From the NCBI GenBank assembly GCA_949283935.1, contig CASDUJ010000032.1:1-64000 (forward strand): a DNA stretch of 64,000 nt. Direction: 5' to 3'. A program made the position numbers and the translations under genes. Every line of letters starts with the position of its first letter. Position 1 is the first letter of the stretch. The notes under the pieces are model-generated. The model ran no database searches. It was not told the origin of the DNA and saw only the letters and a list, made by a program, of their open reading frames with translations. Source of the stretch: an uncultured bacterium (lineage in GTDB: Bacteria; Cyanobacteriota; Vampirovibrionia; Gastranaerophilales; JAILCC01). This document shows, in pieces, positions 27,473 to 35,604 of the stretch.

Positions 27473-28510
27473 ATGAGTAGTGATTTGCTTAAAGAATTAA
27501 TTAGCAATTTGGAACTGAATTCAATTAGGAATGATGACTTGCAAATTTTGGGAGATATTTTAGAAGAAACTATTTGCAACAGTGCTTCTGTTTTCTCTAT
27601 GCTACTAAATACAAATACCAATATTTCAATAGCTGATATAAAAGAGGAGCAGAATATAAATAAATTTGTAGAAGAACTTGGCGAAGGTATTTCGGCAGAA
27701 ATTAATTTTGAAGCAGGAATTAAGGGAACTAATTTGCTATTTTTCAAAAACGGAGATGCCGCAATTTTTGCAAATACAGTAATGGGAGCAGAATTAAAGG
27801 ATTTAGGAGATAATCCTCAACTTGGACAATTACAAATTAGTGCTTTTTCTGAAATAATCACGCAATTTTCCACAAAGATAACTACAAGTTTAACATCTTT
27901 TTTAGAAACAAAAATAGGAGCACTTTCTCCTTCTGTAAAAAAGCAAAAGGGTAAAAAGCTTGAAGTATCTTCTTCTTTAACAGATTGCCCTATTATTTTA
28001 ATAATTTATAATCTTGATTTAGGAATGGAAAAAACAAGTTTTTTGTACCAAATAATATCTCTGGATTTAGCATTTGATATAATTGAAAAATTCAAAGAAG
28101 CAAAAATTCCAAACTATAATATGTTAAAAGGATACACTGATACGTCTAAAACAGGAGTAAACATTAATGATGCTTATGCGCAAAATGGACCTGTAACCGT
28201 TCAACCTGTCAGATTTTCGTCATTTGATAATGCTCCACAAGTTACAGGTGATGGAAAAAATCTTGATTTACTTATGGACATTAAGTTAAAACTCACAGTG
28301 GAACTTGGAAGAACAGAAATGCCAATAAAAAAAGTTTTAGAACTTGCAAGAGGTTCTGTTATTGAATTAGATAAAATTGCAGGTGAACCTGTTGAGTTAT
28401 ATGCTAATGGAAAACTTATAGCAAATGGTGAAGTAGTAGTTATTGAAGACAATTTCGGATTGAGAATAACCAGTATACTTAGTCCTGATCATAGACTTAA
28501 AAATTTATAA
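27473..28510 (+). CDS. fliY: Flagellar motor switch protein FliY/FliN with CheC-like domain
   Basis: 345 residues combining an N-terminal CheC/CheX-like region (residues about 1-215) with a C-terminal FliN SpoA domain (MDIKLKLTVELGRTEMPIKK, VIELDKIAGEPVELYANGK, GEVVVIEDNFGLRITSI). This is FliY architecture. The CheC phosphatase helices are recognisable (DILEETICNSAS and SAFSEIITQFS), but the Asn expected in ExxN appears replaced (C and T), so CheY-phosphatase activity may be lost. GGAGA precedes the ATG. It completes the C-ring set with fliM; fliG is not in the window. Confidence 0.88.
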   Translation: MSSDLLKELISNLELNSIRNDDLQILGDILEETICNSASVFSMLLNTNTNISIADIKEEQNINKFVEELGEGISAEINFEAGIKGTNLLFFKNGDAAIFANTVMGAELKDLGDNPQLGQLQISAFSEIITQFSTKITTSLTSFLETKIGALSPSVKKQKGKKLEVSSSLTDCPIILIIYNLDLGMEKTSFLYQIISLDLAFDIIEKFKEAKIPNYNMLKGYTDTSKTGVNINDAYAQNGPVTVQPVRFSSFDNAPQVTGDGKNLDLLMDIKLKLTVELGRTEMPIKKVLELARGSVIELDKIAGEPVELYANGKLIANGEVVVIEDNFGLRITSILSPDHRLKNL

Positions 28511-28516
28511 TAAATT

Positions 28517-29641
28517 ATGATAGAATTTTTACGTTTTTCACTAATATCCGCAATTATTACCACTGCAGCAGGAATTGTTATGTGGTATTTTTCGAGATAT
28601 GATTTTGATTTCAATGAAATTTATAATGAAGGACTGGATTTATATAAAAGGAAACAATATAAATCAGCCTTAGGTAAATTCAAATTAGCTGTTTCAAGAT
28701 TTCCTGACCGTTTTCAAGCTCATTATAATTTAGGTCTTTGCGCACTAAAGTTAAAATCATTCTCCCAAGCAAAAGATGCTTTCAATCAAGCATTACAACT
28801 AAACAAAAGAGATGTGGATACAATCTACAATTTGGGATACGTAGAAATGTGCTTAAATAATTACGAAAAAGCAAAAGAACATTTTAATTTAATTTTACAA
28901 ACATATCCGGAAGAATCAGATGTTCTTTTCAATCTTGGTTATATTTTTGGAATGGAAAAAAATTACGAAAAAGCAAAAACGTATATAGAAAAAGCAATAG
29001 AAATAAGTCCAGAAAAAACAGGTTATAAAAAATTTTACATTGAAATTTTAGATCCACTTTTTGAACAAAAAGGTTCTCCTAAAATGTTAGATGAAATGTT
29101 AGATTTATGCTTAGAATTACTGGTAATTTACCCAAATGACGAAAATTTAATTTACAAAACAGCGGTTATATACGCAAAAATGGGAGACTGGGAAAATTCA
29201 GTAAATTATTGCGAAAGATTATTTAACCAAAATCCCAATTCTCACAAAGCTTGCAGTCAATATGGATTAACTTTATTTTGTAAAGGTGAAACAATCAGAG
29301 CAATTGAAATGTATGAAAGAGCGATTAAAATAGCTCCAGATATACCTGATTCATATTTAAATCTAGTTTTTGCTTATGACAAAATAGGAGAAGTAGACAG
29401 TGCTGCAAAACTTGTAGAAACATTTATCAAAAAATTTCCCAAAGATCCATCCATAGAAATGGCAAAAGATTATTTAGAAAGAAGAGCTGAAGAAAACGAA
29501 CAAGAAGAAGTTATTTCGTCAATAGACAAAGCTATTTTACCTGAACCAATTATCATTCAAGAAAATAACGAAACAGAGAATAAAAAAACAAATCCACAAG
29601 AAATTGACTTGGAACAAGCGCACAATGAAAACCAAAATTAA
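28517..29641 (+). CDS. Membrane-anchored TPR protein
   Basis: 374 residues. One N-terminal membrane helix (LISAIITTAAGIVMWYF, residues 9-25) is followed by about eight TPR units (FQAHYNLGLCALKLKSFSQA, VDTIYNLGYVEMCLNNYEKA, SDVLFNLGYIFGMEKNYEKA, PDSYLNLVFAYDKIGEVDSA) and a Glu/Asn-rich tail. It is last in the fliL-fliM-fliY operon, six bases after fliY, so a role at the flagellar base or C-ring is plausible but inferred only from position. Its stop codon overlaps the stop of the convergent secreted-protein gene. Confidence 0.8.
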   Translation: MIEFLRFSLISAIITTAAGIVMWYFSRYDFDFNEIYNEGLDLYKRKQYKSALGKFKLAVSRFPDRFQAHYNLGLCALKLKSFSQAKDAFNQALQLNKRDVDTIYNLGYVEMCLNNYEKAKEHFNLILQTYPEESDVLFNLGYIFGMEKNYEKAKTYIEKAIEISPEKTGYKKFYIEILDPLFEQKGSPKMLDEMLDLCLELLVIYPNDENLIYKTAVIYAKMGDWENSVNYCERLFNQNPNSHKACSQYGLTLFCKGETIRAIEMYERAIKIAPDIPDSYLNLVFAYDKIGEVDSAAKLVETFIKKFPKDPSIEMAKDYLERRAEENEQEEVISSIDKAILPEPIIIQENNETENKKTNPQEIDLEQAHNENQN

Positions 29642-30234
29642 TTTATTTCAATAGGTTCTTCTAAAACAATTGTAACAAATTGCCCCATATTAATTTTTGT
29701 TTCTTTTCCTATTGTACGAGGTCCATTTTGTTGTAATTGCAATGTACCTTTGTTACCAAAAGAAGCAGATCTATGAAGAGTAGTTTTATAACCAGAACGT
29801 TTAGAAAATTCTCCCCCAAATATTCTACTGTTGTTGTTAGCTATCAAATATCCCTTTGCCGAAAATTGTCTGTTATCAGGAAATATCAAAGAATTTAAAT
29901 CAATAGAGAAAAAACCGTTTCTTCCTTGCTGAGCTTTTTCAAGATTTTTAATTGTGCCAACAAAAACAGAATTTTTAGGCAAAATAATTTTGTCATTTAA
30001 AGAAAAATCTGAAGTTATTAGTATTTTTACAACATCTCCATTATTGTTAAATTCACTGGATATTGTCTGCCCTATAAATCCTCTGAAAAAACTGCCCTTA
30101 GGAATTATCAAATTAACTTTATTCAAGTTTTGAGTATCATTTTCAAATTCATCGAAATGCCCATAGACAGCTAAAGCCCTACTTGACATTAAAGCAACAA
30201 ACATAGTCATAATAAAAAGAAAAAATTTTTTCAT
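29638..30234 (-). CDS. Secreted stand-alone VirB10/TrbI-like domain protein
   Basis: 198 residues. Signal peptide MKKFFLFIMTMFVALMSSRA with cleavage near ALA. The mature part resembles the beta-barrel region of VirB10/TrbI: LIIPKGSFFRGFIGQTISSE, KIILPKNSVFVGTIKNLE, SLIFPDNRQFSAKGYL and the C-terminal GQFVTIVLEEPI, matching the 'PKGS...G' and 'LIFPDG' pattern. Related modules end the SLH proteins at 40688 and 51622. The start at 30234 gives a proper signal peptide; an in-frame ATG seven codons upstream lies inside trxB. It follows trxB directly. No other type IV secretion gene is present. Confidence 0.65.
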   Translation of the reverse strand: MKKFFLFIMTMFVALMSSRALAVYGHFDEFENDTQNLNKVNLIIPKGSFFRGFIGQTISSEFNNNGDVVKILITSDFSLNDKIILPKNSVFVGTIKNLEKAQQGRNGFFSIDLNSLIFPDNRQFSAKGYLIANNNSRIFGGEFSKRSGYKTTLHRSASFGNKGTLQLQQNGPRTIGKETKINMGQFVTIVLEEPIEIN

Positions 30235-30238
30235 ATAT

Positions 30239-31177
30239 TTATTTTGACTCCTCAATATATTTTATTGCAAAAGTTGCAGCAATAGCTCCATCTGCTGCAG
30301 CAGTAATTACTTGCCTTAGCGGAGTATTACGTAAATCACCTGCTGCATAAACTCCAGGAATAGAAGTTTCCATTTTAGCGTTTGTAATAATAAAACCGTT
30401 TTCGTCTTTTGCTAATTTATCTTTAAATAATTCAGCATTTGCAGAAAAACCTATGTAAGGAAAGACTCCATTGGTTTTAATTTCTTTAACTTGATTAGTT
30501 TTTAAATTTTTTATAACAATTGAACTGACAGTATTTTCACCTAATATTTCCAACGGGATAGAATCATATACAAATTCTATTTGAGGATTTTTAAAAGCTC
30601 TTTGCTGAACAATTTTGTCGGCACGTAATTCATTTCTTCTATGTATTACATAAACTTTAGCAGCAAATTTTGTTAGATACAAAGCTTCTTCTATAGCAGA
30701 ATTTCCTCCACCTATTACACATATAACTTTTTCTTTAAAAAAAGCTCCATCACATACTGCACAATAACTTACACCTCGTCCCGCAAATTCTTCTTCTCCA
30801 GGAATGCCAAGTTTTCTAGCTTTTGCCCCAGTAGCTAAAATTGTAGCTTTTGATTTAAAAATTTTATCTTGCGTTTCAATTAATTTTTCTTTGCTCTTAA
30901 TTTTTACGTTTTCAATATTTTCCAATGGAAATTTTTTTACATTAAATTTATCAGCATGCTCCTCAAATTTTTCCATCAATTCATACCCACCACTCATAGA
31001 ATAAGAAGGATAATTTTCTATTTCCAAATAATTAGTAGGCTGACCGCCAAGCATGCTGATATCAATTATAGCTGTTTTTAATTCTCCTCTAGCAGCATAA
31101 ATTCCTGCACTAAGACCAGCCGGTCCACCTCCTAAAATAGTCAAATCAAAATTAAATTCTTGCTTTTGAACACTCAT
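30239..31177 (-). CDS. trxB: Thioredoxin-disulfide reductase TrxB
   Basis: Flavoprotein that passes electrons from NADPH to thioredoxin. 312 residues with FAD site LTILGGGPAGLSAGIYAARG, the redox pair in VSYCAVCDGAFF (CAVC), the NAD(P) site ICVIGGGNSAIEEALYL and the C-terminal GVYAAGDLRNTPLRQVITAAADG. The ATG at 31177 with GGGGA upstream is preferred over a TTG at 31189. It heads a two-gene unit with the VirB10-like secreted protein and is divergent from the amidase gene. Confidence 0.95.
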   Translation of the reverse strand: MSVQKQEFNFDLTILGGGPAGLSAGIYAARGELKTAIIDISMLGGQPTNYLEIENYPSYSMSGGYELMEKFEEHADKFNVKKFPLENIENVKIKSKEKLIETQDKIFKSKATILATGAKARKLGIPGEEEFAGRGVSYCAVCDGAFFKEKVICVIGGGNSAIEEALYLTKFAAKVYVIHRRNELRADKIVQQRAFKNPQIEFVYDSIPLEILGENTVSSIVIKNLKTNQVKEIKTNGVFPYIGFSANAELFKDKLAKDENGFIITNAKMETSIPGVYAAGDLRNTPLRQVITAAADGAIAATFAIKYIEESK

Positions 31178-31242
31178 ATTATTCCCCAATTGTGTTATTA
31201 TTATCTTGATGATATTTTACTATAAATCTACGGATAAAACAT

Positions 31243-32664
31243 TTGCTTAACATCATTAAAAAATTTTTTATAATATTACTAGTATTATTTTGCACTTTTA
31301 CCATAGGTTTTTATGTATTGGCATATAATAATCACCTGGAACTGATATATCCAAAAAACAAAGCAATTATAAAAGCTGATTCGACATTTTTTGTAGGTAA
31401 TACAGATCCCAAGGCCACACTAACAATAAATAACAAACCGGTAAAAGTTTACAGTAATGGTTCATTTGTTAGAGTTTTTGACTTAAAAAAAGGTAAAAAT
31501 ATAATTGTATTAAAATCTACATTAAAAGATGACATAAAAATTCATAAAATAGAACTCACTGTTTTAAACAATTCAAACAAAAAGAAATTGAATTTTTCTA
31601 AATTCACCCCACTAGACATGTCTCTTGTTGTAACAGAAGAAGAAACAGCTTTACGTACTACACCATATGGAGATAGGTTAACCCCAACAAAAAAGGGGGT
31701 AATATTTAAAACTTCAGGTATTTCAAATCAACATTTTAAAATAGAATTAACTCCAAATCGACATGGATATATAAATAAAAATGCAGCAAAACTAAGTGTT
31801 GAAAATAAATTAGAAAATCAAATATTAAAAACTATTACATTCAATGAAACATCTAAAGAAATAAGAGTAGAAATTCCATTTTTACAACCTGCTATTGTAG
31901 AAATAAATGCTAATTCAAATATTTTATCAGTAAGAGCAGACAAAACGAAAATGGAATTTGAAAAATATACAGTTAAAAGTCCATACATAAAAAATTTCAA
32001 TTTTAGAGAGGATACATTTACAATTGAACTAGAAGGAAATCATCTAAATGGTTACGATTATTATTACGAAAAAAACAATTTTGTTTTAAGAATAAAAAAG
32101 CCATTTAAAAGAGGTTTACAAGGAAAAGTTATAGTTATAGACCCAGGACATGGGGGAAAAGAATTTGGTTCAATAGGACCAACAGGGATAGCTGAAAAAG
32201 AAATTAACCTAAAGATTAGCAAATATTTAAAAGAATTACTTGTAGCTCAAGGAGCAAAAGTAATAATGACAAGAACAGAAGATCAATTTGTAAAATTATA
32301 CGACAGAATAGAAATAGCACGCAAAGCTAATGCGGATATTTTAGTAAGTATACACAATAATGCTCTTCCAGATGGGCAGAATCCTTATATAATACATGGC
32401 ACTTCGACATACTACTATCAACCGCAAGCTTTTAAATTAGCAAAATGTATACAAAACAATCTTCTAAAAAGTACTGGGTTTAAAGATAACGGAATAAGAC
32501 ACGGAAATTTTGCAATAACAAGAACCAGTATGCCTGTAAGTGTATTGGTAGAAATTGGTTTTATGATTAATCCTTTTGAATATGAAAAATTATTGATTCC
32601 AATTAACCAAAAATCTTATGCAGAAGGTATAAAAAATGGAATAGAAGAATACTTTAAACTTTAA
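31243..32664 (+). CDS. N-acetylmuramoyl-L-alanine amidase (AmiC type)
   Basis: Exported peptidoglycan hydrolase cutting the MurNAc-L-Ala bond. 473 residues: an N-terminal membrane/signal segment (FFIILLVLFCTFTIGFYVLA), an Ig-like/AMIN-like N-terminal region with SH3-like part (LRTTPYGDRL), then the zinc-dependent Amidase_3 domain from about residue 290: VIDPGHGGKEFGSIGPTG, EKEINLKISKYL, ADILVSIHNNA and VSVLVEIGFMIN supply the His/Glu zinc and catalytic residues. It starts at TTG (31243); no ATG in a suitable place exists. It precedes the flagellin genes; amidases of this type act in cell separation. Confidence 0.9.
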   Translation: MLNIIKKFFIILLVLFCTFTIGFYVLAYNNHLELIYPKNKAIIKADSTFFVGNTDPKATLTINNKPVKVYSNGSFVRVFDLKKGKNIIVLKSTLKDDIKIHKIELTVLNNSNKKKLNFSKFTPLDMSLVVTEEETALRTTPYGDRLTPTKKGVIFKTSGISNQHFKIELTPNRHGYINKNAAKLSVENKLENQILKTITFNETSKEIRVEIPFLQPAIVEINANSNILSVRADKTKMEFEKYTVKSPYIKNFNFREDTFTIELEGNHLNGYDYYYEKNNFVLRIKKPFKRGLQGKVIVIDPGHGGKEFGSIGPTGIAEKEINLKISKYLKELLVAQGAKVIMTRTEDQFVKLYDRIEIARKANADILVSIHNNALPDGQNPYIIHGTSTYYYQPQAFKLAKCIQNNLLKSTGFKDNGIRHGNFAITRTSMPVSVLVEIGFMINPFEYEKLLIPINQKSYAEGIKNGIEEYFKL

Positions 32665-32732
32665 CAAAAAGAAAAAAATTCAACTAATCAGAGTAATTTT
32701 TAGGCAAAAGTTTATACTTTAGTATGACGCAC

Positions 32733-32750
32733 TTCAAACTTTTGCACAAT
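32733..32750 (+). promoter_or_regulatory. Shared 18-base upstream element, flagellin copy 1
   Basis: TTCAAACTTTTGCACAAT, identical to 33811-33828 before the second flagellin gene. It lies 134 bases before the start codon. It is probably a promoter or activator site; the regulator is unknown. Confidence 0.5.
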
Positions 32751-32839
32751 TTGAATAAAAATGAAATAGCTTTATTATAGCAATATATTGTAGAGATAAT
32801 CGTGTAAAATAAAAATTTACAAGAGACACCAGATATTTT

Positions 32840-32876
32840 ATTTATATCAAGGACGTGTGTAGTAAAAGATAAGGAG
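32840..32876 (+). promoter_or_regulatory. Flagellin 1 leader with CsrA-like site
   Basis: The leader contains ATCAAGGACGT, close to the CsrA consensus with a core GGA at 32851, and a second GGA in the Shine-Dalgarno AAGGAG 22 bases later. The whole block is conserved before flagellin 2. In other bacteria CsrA with FliW represses flagellin translation this way. Confidence 0.5.
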
Positions 32877-32883
32877 AATCGCT

Positions 32884-33732
32884 ATGGCTTTAGTAGTCAA
32901 CACTAACGTAACGTCGAACGTTGTTCAACGTAATTTAACCTCGGCAAATAGTTCTGTAAACAAATCAATTGAAAGACTATCTACAGGTTTCAAAATTAAC
33001 AGAGCATCAGATGATGCAGCAGGTTTAGCAATTGCACAAGGTTTCAAATCTCAATCCAGCGGTACATTAGTAGCAAAAGATAACACTCAACATGGTATAA
33101 ATCTTTTGCAAACAGCTGAAGGAGATTTAGATGTAATTCAAGAAAACTTGCAACGTATAAGAGATTTGGCTGTACAAGCTGCAAACGGTACTTATTCAAC
33201 TTCAGAAAAAGCAATGTTAGCAAATGAAGTAAAAGCACGTATATCAGAAATTAACAGATTAGCATCAGTAAGTACATTTAGTAGCATCAATCTTCTTGAT
33301 GGAACAGCAGGTTCAGGTTTAGTACTTCAAGTAGGAGCTAATTCTGGAGAAAATAACCAACTTAATATTTCTGATGCATTAATAAATGCAAAAGCAGAAG
33401 CTTTAAGTACAGACTTAACAGACACAGCAGTAGATGCAGCATTTAAAACTTCAAATGGAGCAAATGAATACATCTCTAAAATAGATGAAGCCATTGACAA
33501 AGTTTCAAGTTCGCGTTCAAAAATTGGTGCATACCAAAACAGATTAGAATCAACTCTAGATAGTTTGGATGTAAGATACGAAAACATGGCCTCATCTTTA
33601 TCAACAATACAAGATACAGATGTTGCCTCAGAAGCAGCAAATATGACAAAAGCACAAATACTTCAAAATGTATCTGTAAGTTTGCTAGCTCAAGCTAATA
33701 GCAACCCATCAATCGCATTAAATTTAATATAA
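32884..33732 (+). CDS. Flagellin, copy 1
   Basis: Filament subunit, 282 residues. It is a short flagellin with the conserved D0/D1 N-terminus (MALVVNTNVTSNVVQRNL, IERLSTGFKINRASDDAAGL) and C-terminus (YQNRLESTLDSLDVRYENMA, ending ANSNPSIALNLI) and a reduced variable centre (about residues 150-210). No signal peptide, as expected for export through the flagellar system. Strong AAGGAG. It is separated from copy 2 by its own UUCG-loop terminator, so the two are separate transcription units. Long stretches are identical at nucleotide level to copy 2. Confidence 0.96.
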   Translation: MALVVNTNVTSNVVQRNLTSANSSVNKSIERLSTGFKINRASDDAAGLAIAQGFKSQSSGTLVAKDNTQHGINLLQTAEGDLDVIQENLQRIRDLAVQAANGTYSTSEKAMLANEVKARISEINRLASVSTFSSINLLDGTAGSGLVLQVGANSGENNQLNISDALINAKAEALSTDLTDTAVDAAFKTSNGANEYISKIDEAIDKVSSSRSKIGAYQNRLESTLDSLDVRYENMASSLSTIQDTDVASEAANMTKAQILQNVSVSLLAQANSNPSIALNLI

Positions 33733-33757
33733 TAATCAAGTAACGTTAGTTTATTAC

Positions 33758-33784
33758 AGAGTCGGTTCGCCGACTCTTTTTTTT
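33758..33784 (+). terminator. Terminator of flagellin 1 (UUCG tetraloop)
   Basis: AGAGTCGG-TTCG-CCGACTCT followed by a T-run; a perfect 8-bp stem on an unusually stable tetraloop. Confidence 0.93.
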
Positions 33785-33810
33785 ATAAATCATACTAAAG
33801 AATAATTTAG

Positions 33811-33828
33811 TTCAAACTTTTGCACAAT
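33811..33828 (+). promoter_or_regulatory. Shared 18-base upstream element, flagellin copy 2
   Basis: TTCAAACTTTTGCACAAT, exact copy of 32733-32750, 130 bases before the start codon. Confidence 0.5.
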
Positions 33829-33912
33829 AGAAGAAAATATTAATCACATTTATCATAATAATGTAAAGAGATGTAATAAACTAACTTTTTACAAAATAAG
33901 CTAACGGATATT

Positions 33913-33950
33913 ATTTTATATCACGGATGTGTGTAGCAAAATATAAGGAG
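33913..33950 (+). promoter_or_regulatory. Flagellin 2 leader with CsrA-like site
   Basis: ATCACGGATGT at 33920-33930 fits the CsrA consensus RUACARGGAUGU well. The GGA at 33925 is again 22 bases before the GGA in the Shine-Dalgarno AAGGAG, as in copy 1. Confidence 0.53.
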
Positions 33951-33957
33951 ATTTATT

Positions 33958-34806
33958 ATGGCTTTAGTAGTCAACACTAACGTAACATCGAACATTGTTC
34001 AAAGAAATTTATCAAATGCAAACAGTTCAGTAAACACTTCTATCGAAAGATTATCAACAGGTTACAAAATTAACAGAGCAGCAGATGACGCAGCAGGTTT
34101 AGCAATTGCACAAGGTTTCAAATCTCAATCCAGTGGTACTTTAGTAGCAAAAGATAACACTCAACATGGTATAAATCTTTTGCAAACAGCTGAAGGAGAT
34201 TTAGATGTAATTCAAGAAAACTTGCAACGTATAAGAGATTTGACCGTTCAAGCTGCAAACGGCACTTATTCAACTTCAGAAAAAGCAATGTTAGCAAATG
34301 AAGTGAAAGCTCGTATAGAAGAAATAAACAGACTAGCTGCAGTAAGCGAATTTAGCAGTATAAAATTACTTGATGGTACAACCGGTTCTAACTTAATACT
34401 CCAAGTAGGAGCTAATTCTGGAGCAAATAACCAATTAGACATATCTGACGCACTTATCAAAGCAAATGCAAGTTCATTAAGCGCAAATTTAACAGCAACA
34501 GGAGTAGATACGGCATTTGCAACTTCAGATGGAGCAAATGCATACATAGATGACGTAGATATAGCTATAGATGCAGTATCAGATGCACGTGCCAAAATTG
34601 GGGCATACCAAAACAGACTAGAATCAACTCTAGATAGTTTGGATGTAAGATACGAAAACATGGCTTCATCTTTATCAACAATACAAGATACAGACGTTGC
34701 CTCAGAAGCTGCAGAACTAACAAAATCTCAAATACTCCAAAATGTATCTGTAAGTTTGTTGGCTCAAGCAAATCAAAACCCATCAATTGCATTAAATTTA
34801 ATTTAA
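33958..34806 (+). CDS. Flagellin, copy 2
   Basis: 282 residues, the same length as copy 1, with the same D0/D1 ends and a diverged centre (about residues 150-205, for example ALIKANASSLSANLTATGVD). N-terminal ERLSTGYKINRAADDAAGL and C-terminal NPSIALNLI are flagellin signatures. It has its own upstream element, leader and terminator, so independent expression of two filament subunits is possible. About 100 bases around 34141-34243 are identical to copy 1 including third codon positions, which suggests recent gene conversion. Confidence 0.96.
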   Translation: MALVVNTNVTSNIVQRNLSNANSSVNTSIERLSTGYKINRAADDAAGLAIAQGFKSQSSGTLVAKDNTQHGINLLQTAEGDLDVIQENLQRIRDLTVQAANGTYSTSEKAMLANEVKARIEEINRLAAVSEFSSIKLLDGTTGSNLILQVGANSGANNQLDISDALIKANASSLSANLTATGVDTAFATSDGANAYIDDVDIAIDAVSDARAKIGAYQNRLESTLDSLDVRYENMASSLSTIQDTDVASEAAELTKSQILQNVSVSLLAQANQNPSIALNLI

Positions 34807-34827
34807 ATTTAATTGAATATGCAAGAT

Positions 34828-34859
34828 AAAAAAGAACCGACAATGTCGGTTCTTTTTTT
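34828..34859 (+). terminator. Terminator of flagellin 2
   Basis: AAAAAAGAACCGAC-AAT-GTCGGTTCTTTTTT, a 14-bp perfect stem with T-run. Confidence 0.93.
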
Positions 34860-34902
34860 GAATAAAATTTTGTGATAAAATTTACACAAGAATAGGAGTA
34901 CT

Positions 34903-35604
34903 ATGGCTAACAATATTCTTTTAGTAGATGATGATAAAGAAATTAGAGAATGGCTTGAATTAGATTTAAAATTTTCCGGCTATAATGTAACGACGGCTAA
35001 AGATGGAGCAGAAGGTTTACAAAAAGCTATAAACGAAAATTATAATTTAATAATTTTAGATGTAATGATGCCCAAAATAGATGGTTTTACTGTATGTCAA
35101 AATATTCGCAAAGTTAAAAAGGAAATTCCCATTATATTATTAACAGCAAAAGGAACAATAGACGATAAAGTTACAGGATTTGATGCGGGAGCAAATGATT
35201 ATTTAGTAAAGCCATTTGACATACAAGAATTATTAGTTAGAATGAGAGCACTTTTAAGAAGAAATGAACCAACGCAACTAACATCAACTGAAACATTAGA
35301 AATTGGAGAAATAAAACTTTACCCCGATTCTTTGGAAGTGAGCATATCCTCCAAACTTATAAAATTGACCCCAACTGAATTTGAAATATTGTATTGTCTT
35401 ATGCAACATGTAAATCAAGCCGTTGGATATTCTACTTTACTTGACGAGGTTTGGGGATATGACGCAGATGAAGACGTAAGAATGGTAAGAGTTCACGTAG
35501 GATGTCTCAGACAAAAAATTGAACCTAATCCTAAATCTCCAAGTTTTGTAAAAACAGTAACAAACGTTGGGTACAAACTTACTCCTTTTTTGGAAGAACA
35601 ATGA
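34903..35604 (+). CDS. OmpR/PhoB-family response regulator
   Basis: 233 residues: receiver domain 1-120 with acidic pair in LLVDDDKE, phosphoacceptor D53 (IILDVMMPKIDG), the Thr of LLTAKGTI and Lys of DYLVKPFDIQE. A winged-helix DNA-binding domain follows (KLTPTEFEILYCLMQH, VWGYDADEDVRMVRVHVGCLRQKI, VGYKL). All phosphorylation residues are present. Its TGA stop overlaps the ATG of the histidine kinase gene (ATGA), so the two are translationally coupled. Cyanobacterial RpaA/RpaB have the same layout, but orthology cannot be judged here. Confidence 0.93.
   Translation: MANNILLVDDDKEIREWLELDLKFSGYNVTTAKDGAEGLQKAINENYNLIILDVMMPKIDGFTVCQNIRKVKKEIPIILLTAKGTIDDKVTGFDAGANDYLVKPFDIQELLVRMRALLRRNEPTQLTSTETLEIGEIKLYPDSLEVSISSKLIKLTPTEFEILYCLMQHVNQAVGYSTLLDEVWGYDADEDVRMVRVHVGCLRQKIEPNPKSPSFVKTVTNVGYKLTPFLEEQ

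Noticed and set aside
29638-30234. Part of a type IV secretion or conjugation system
   Set aside because: Only a VirB10-like domain is present; there is no VirB4, VirB9, VirD4, relaxase or mobile element nearby.
32812-32838. Sigma-28 promoter (TAAA-N15-CCAGATAT) before flagellin 1
   Set aside because: It fits only five of eight positions in the -10 box, and the equivalent place before flagellin 2 lacks the TAAA.
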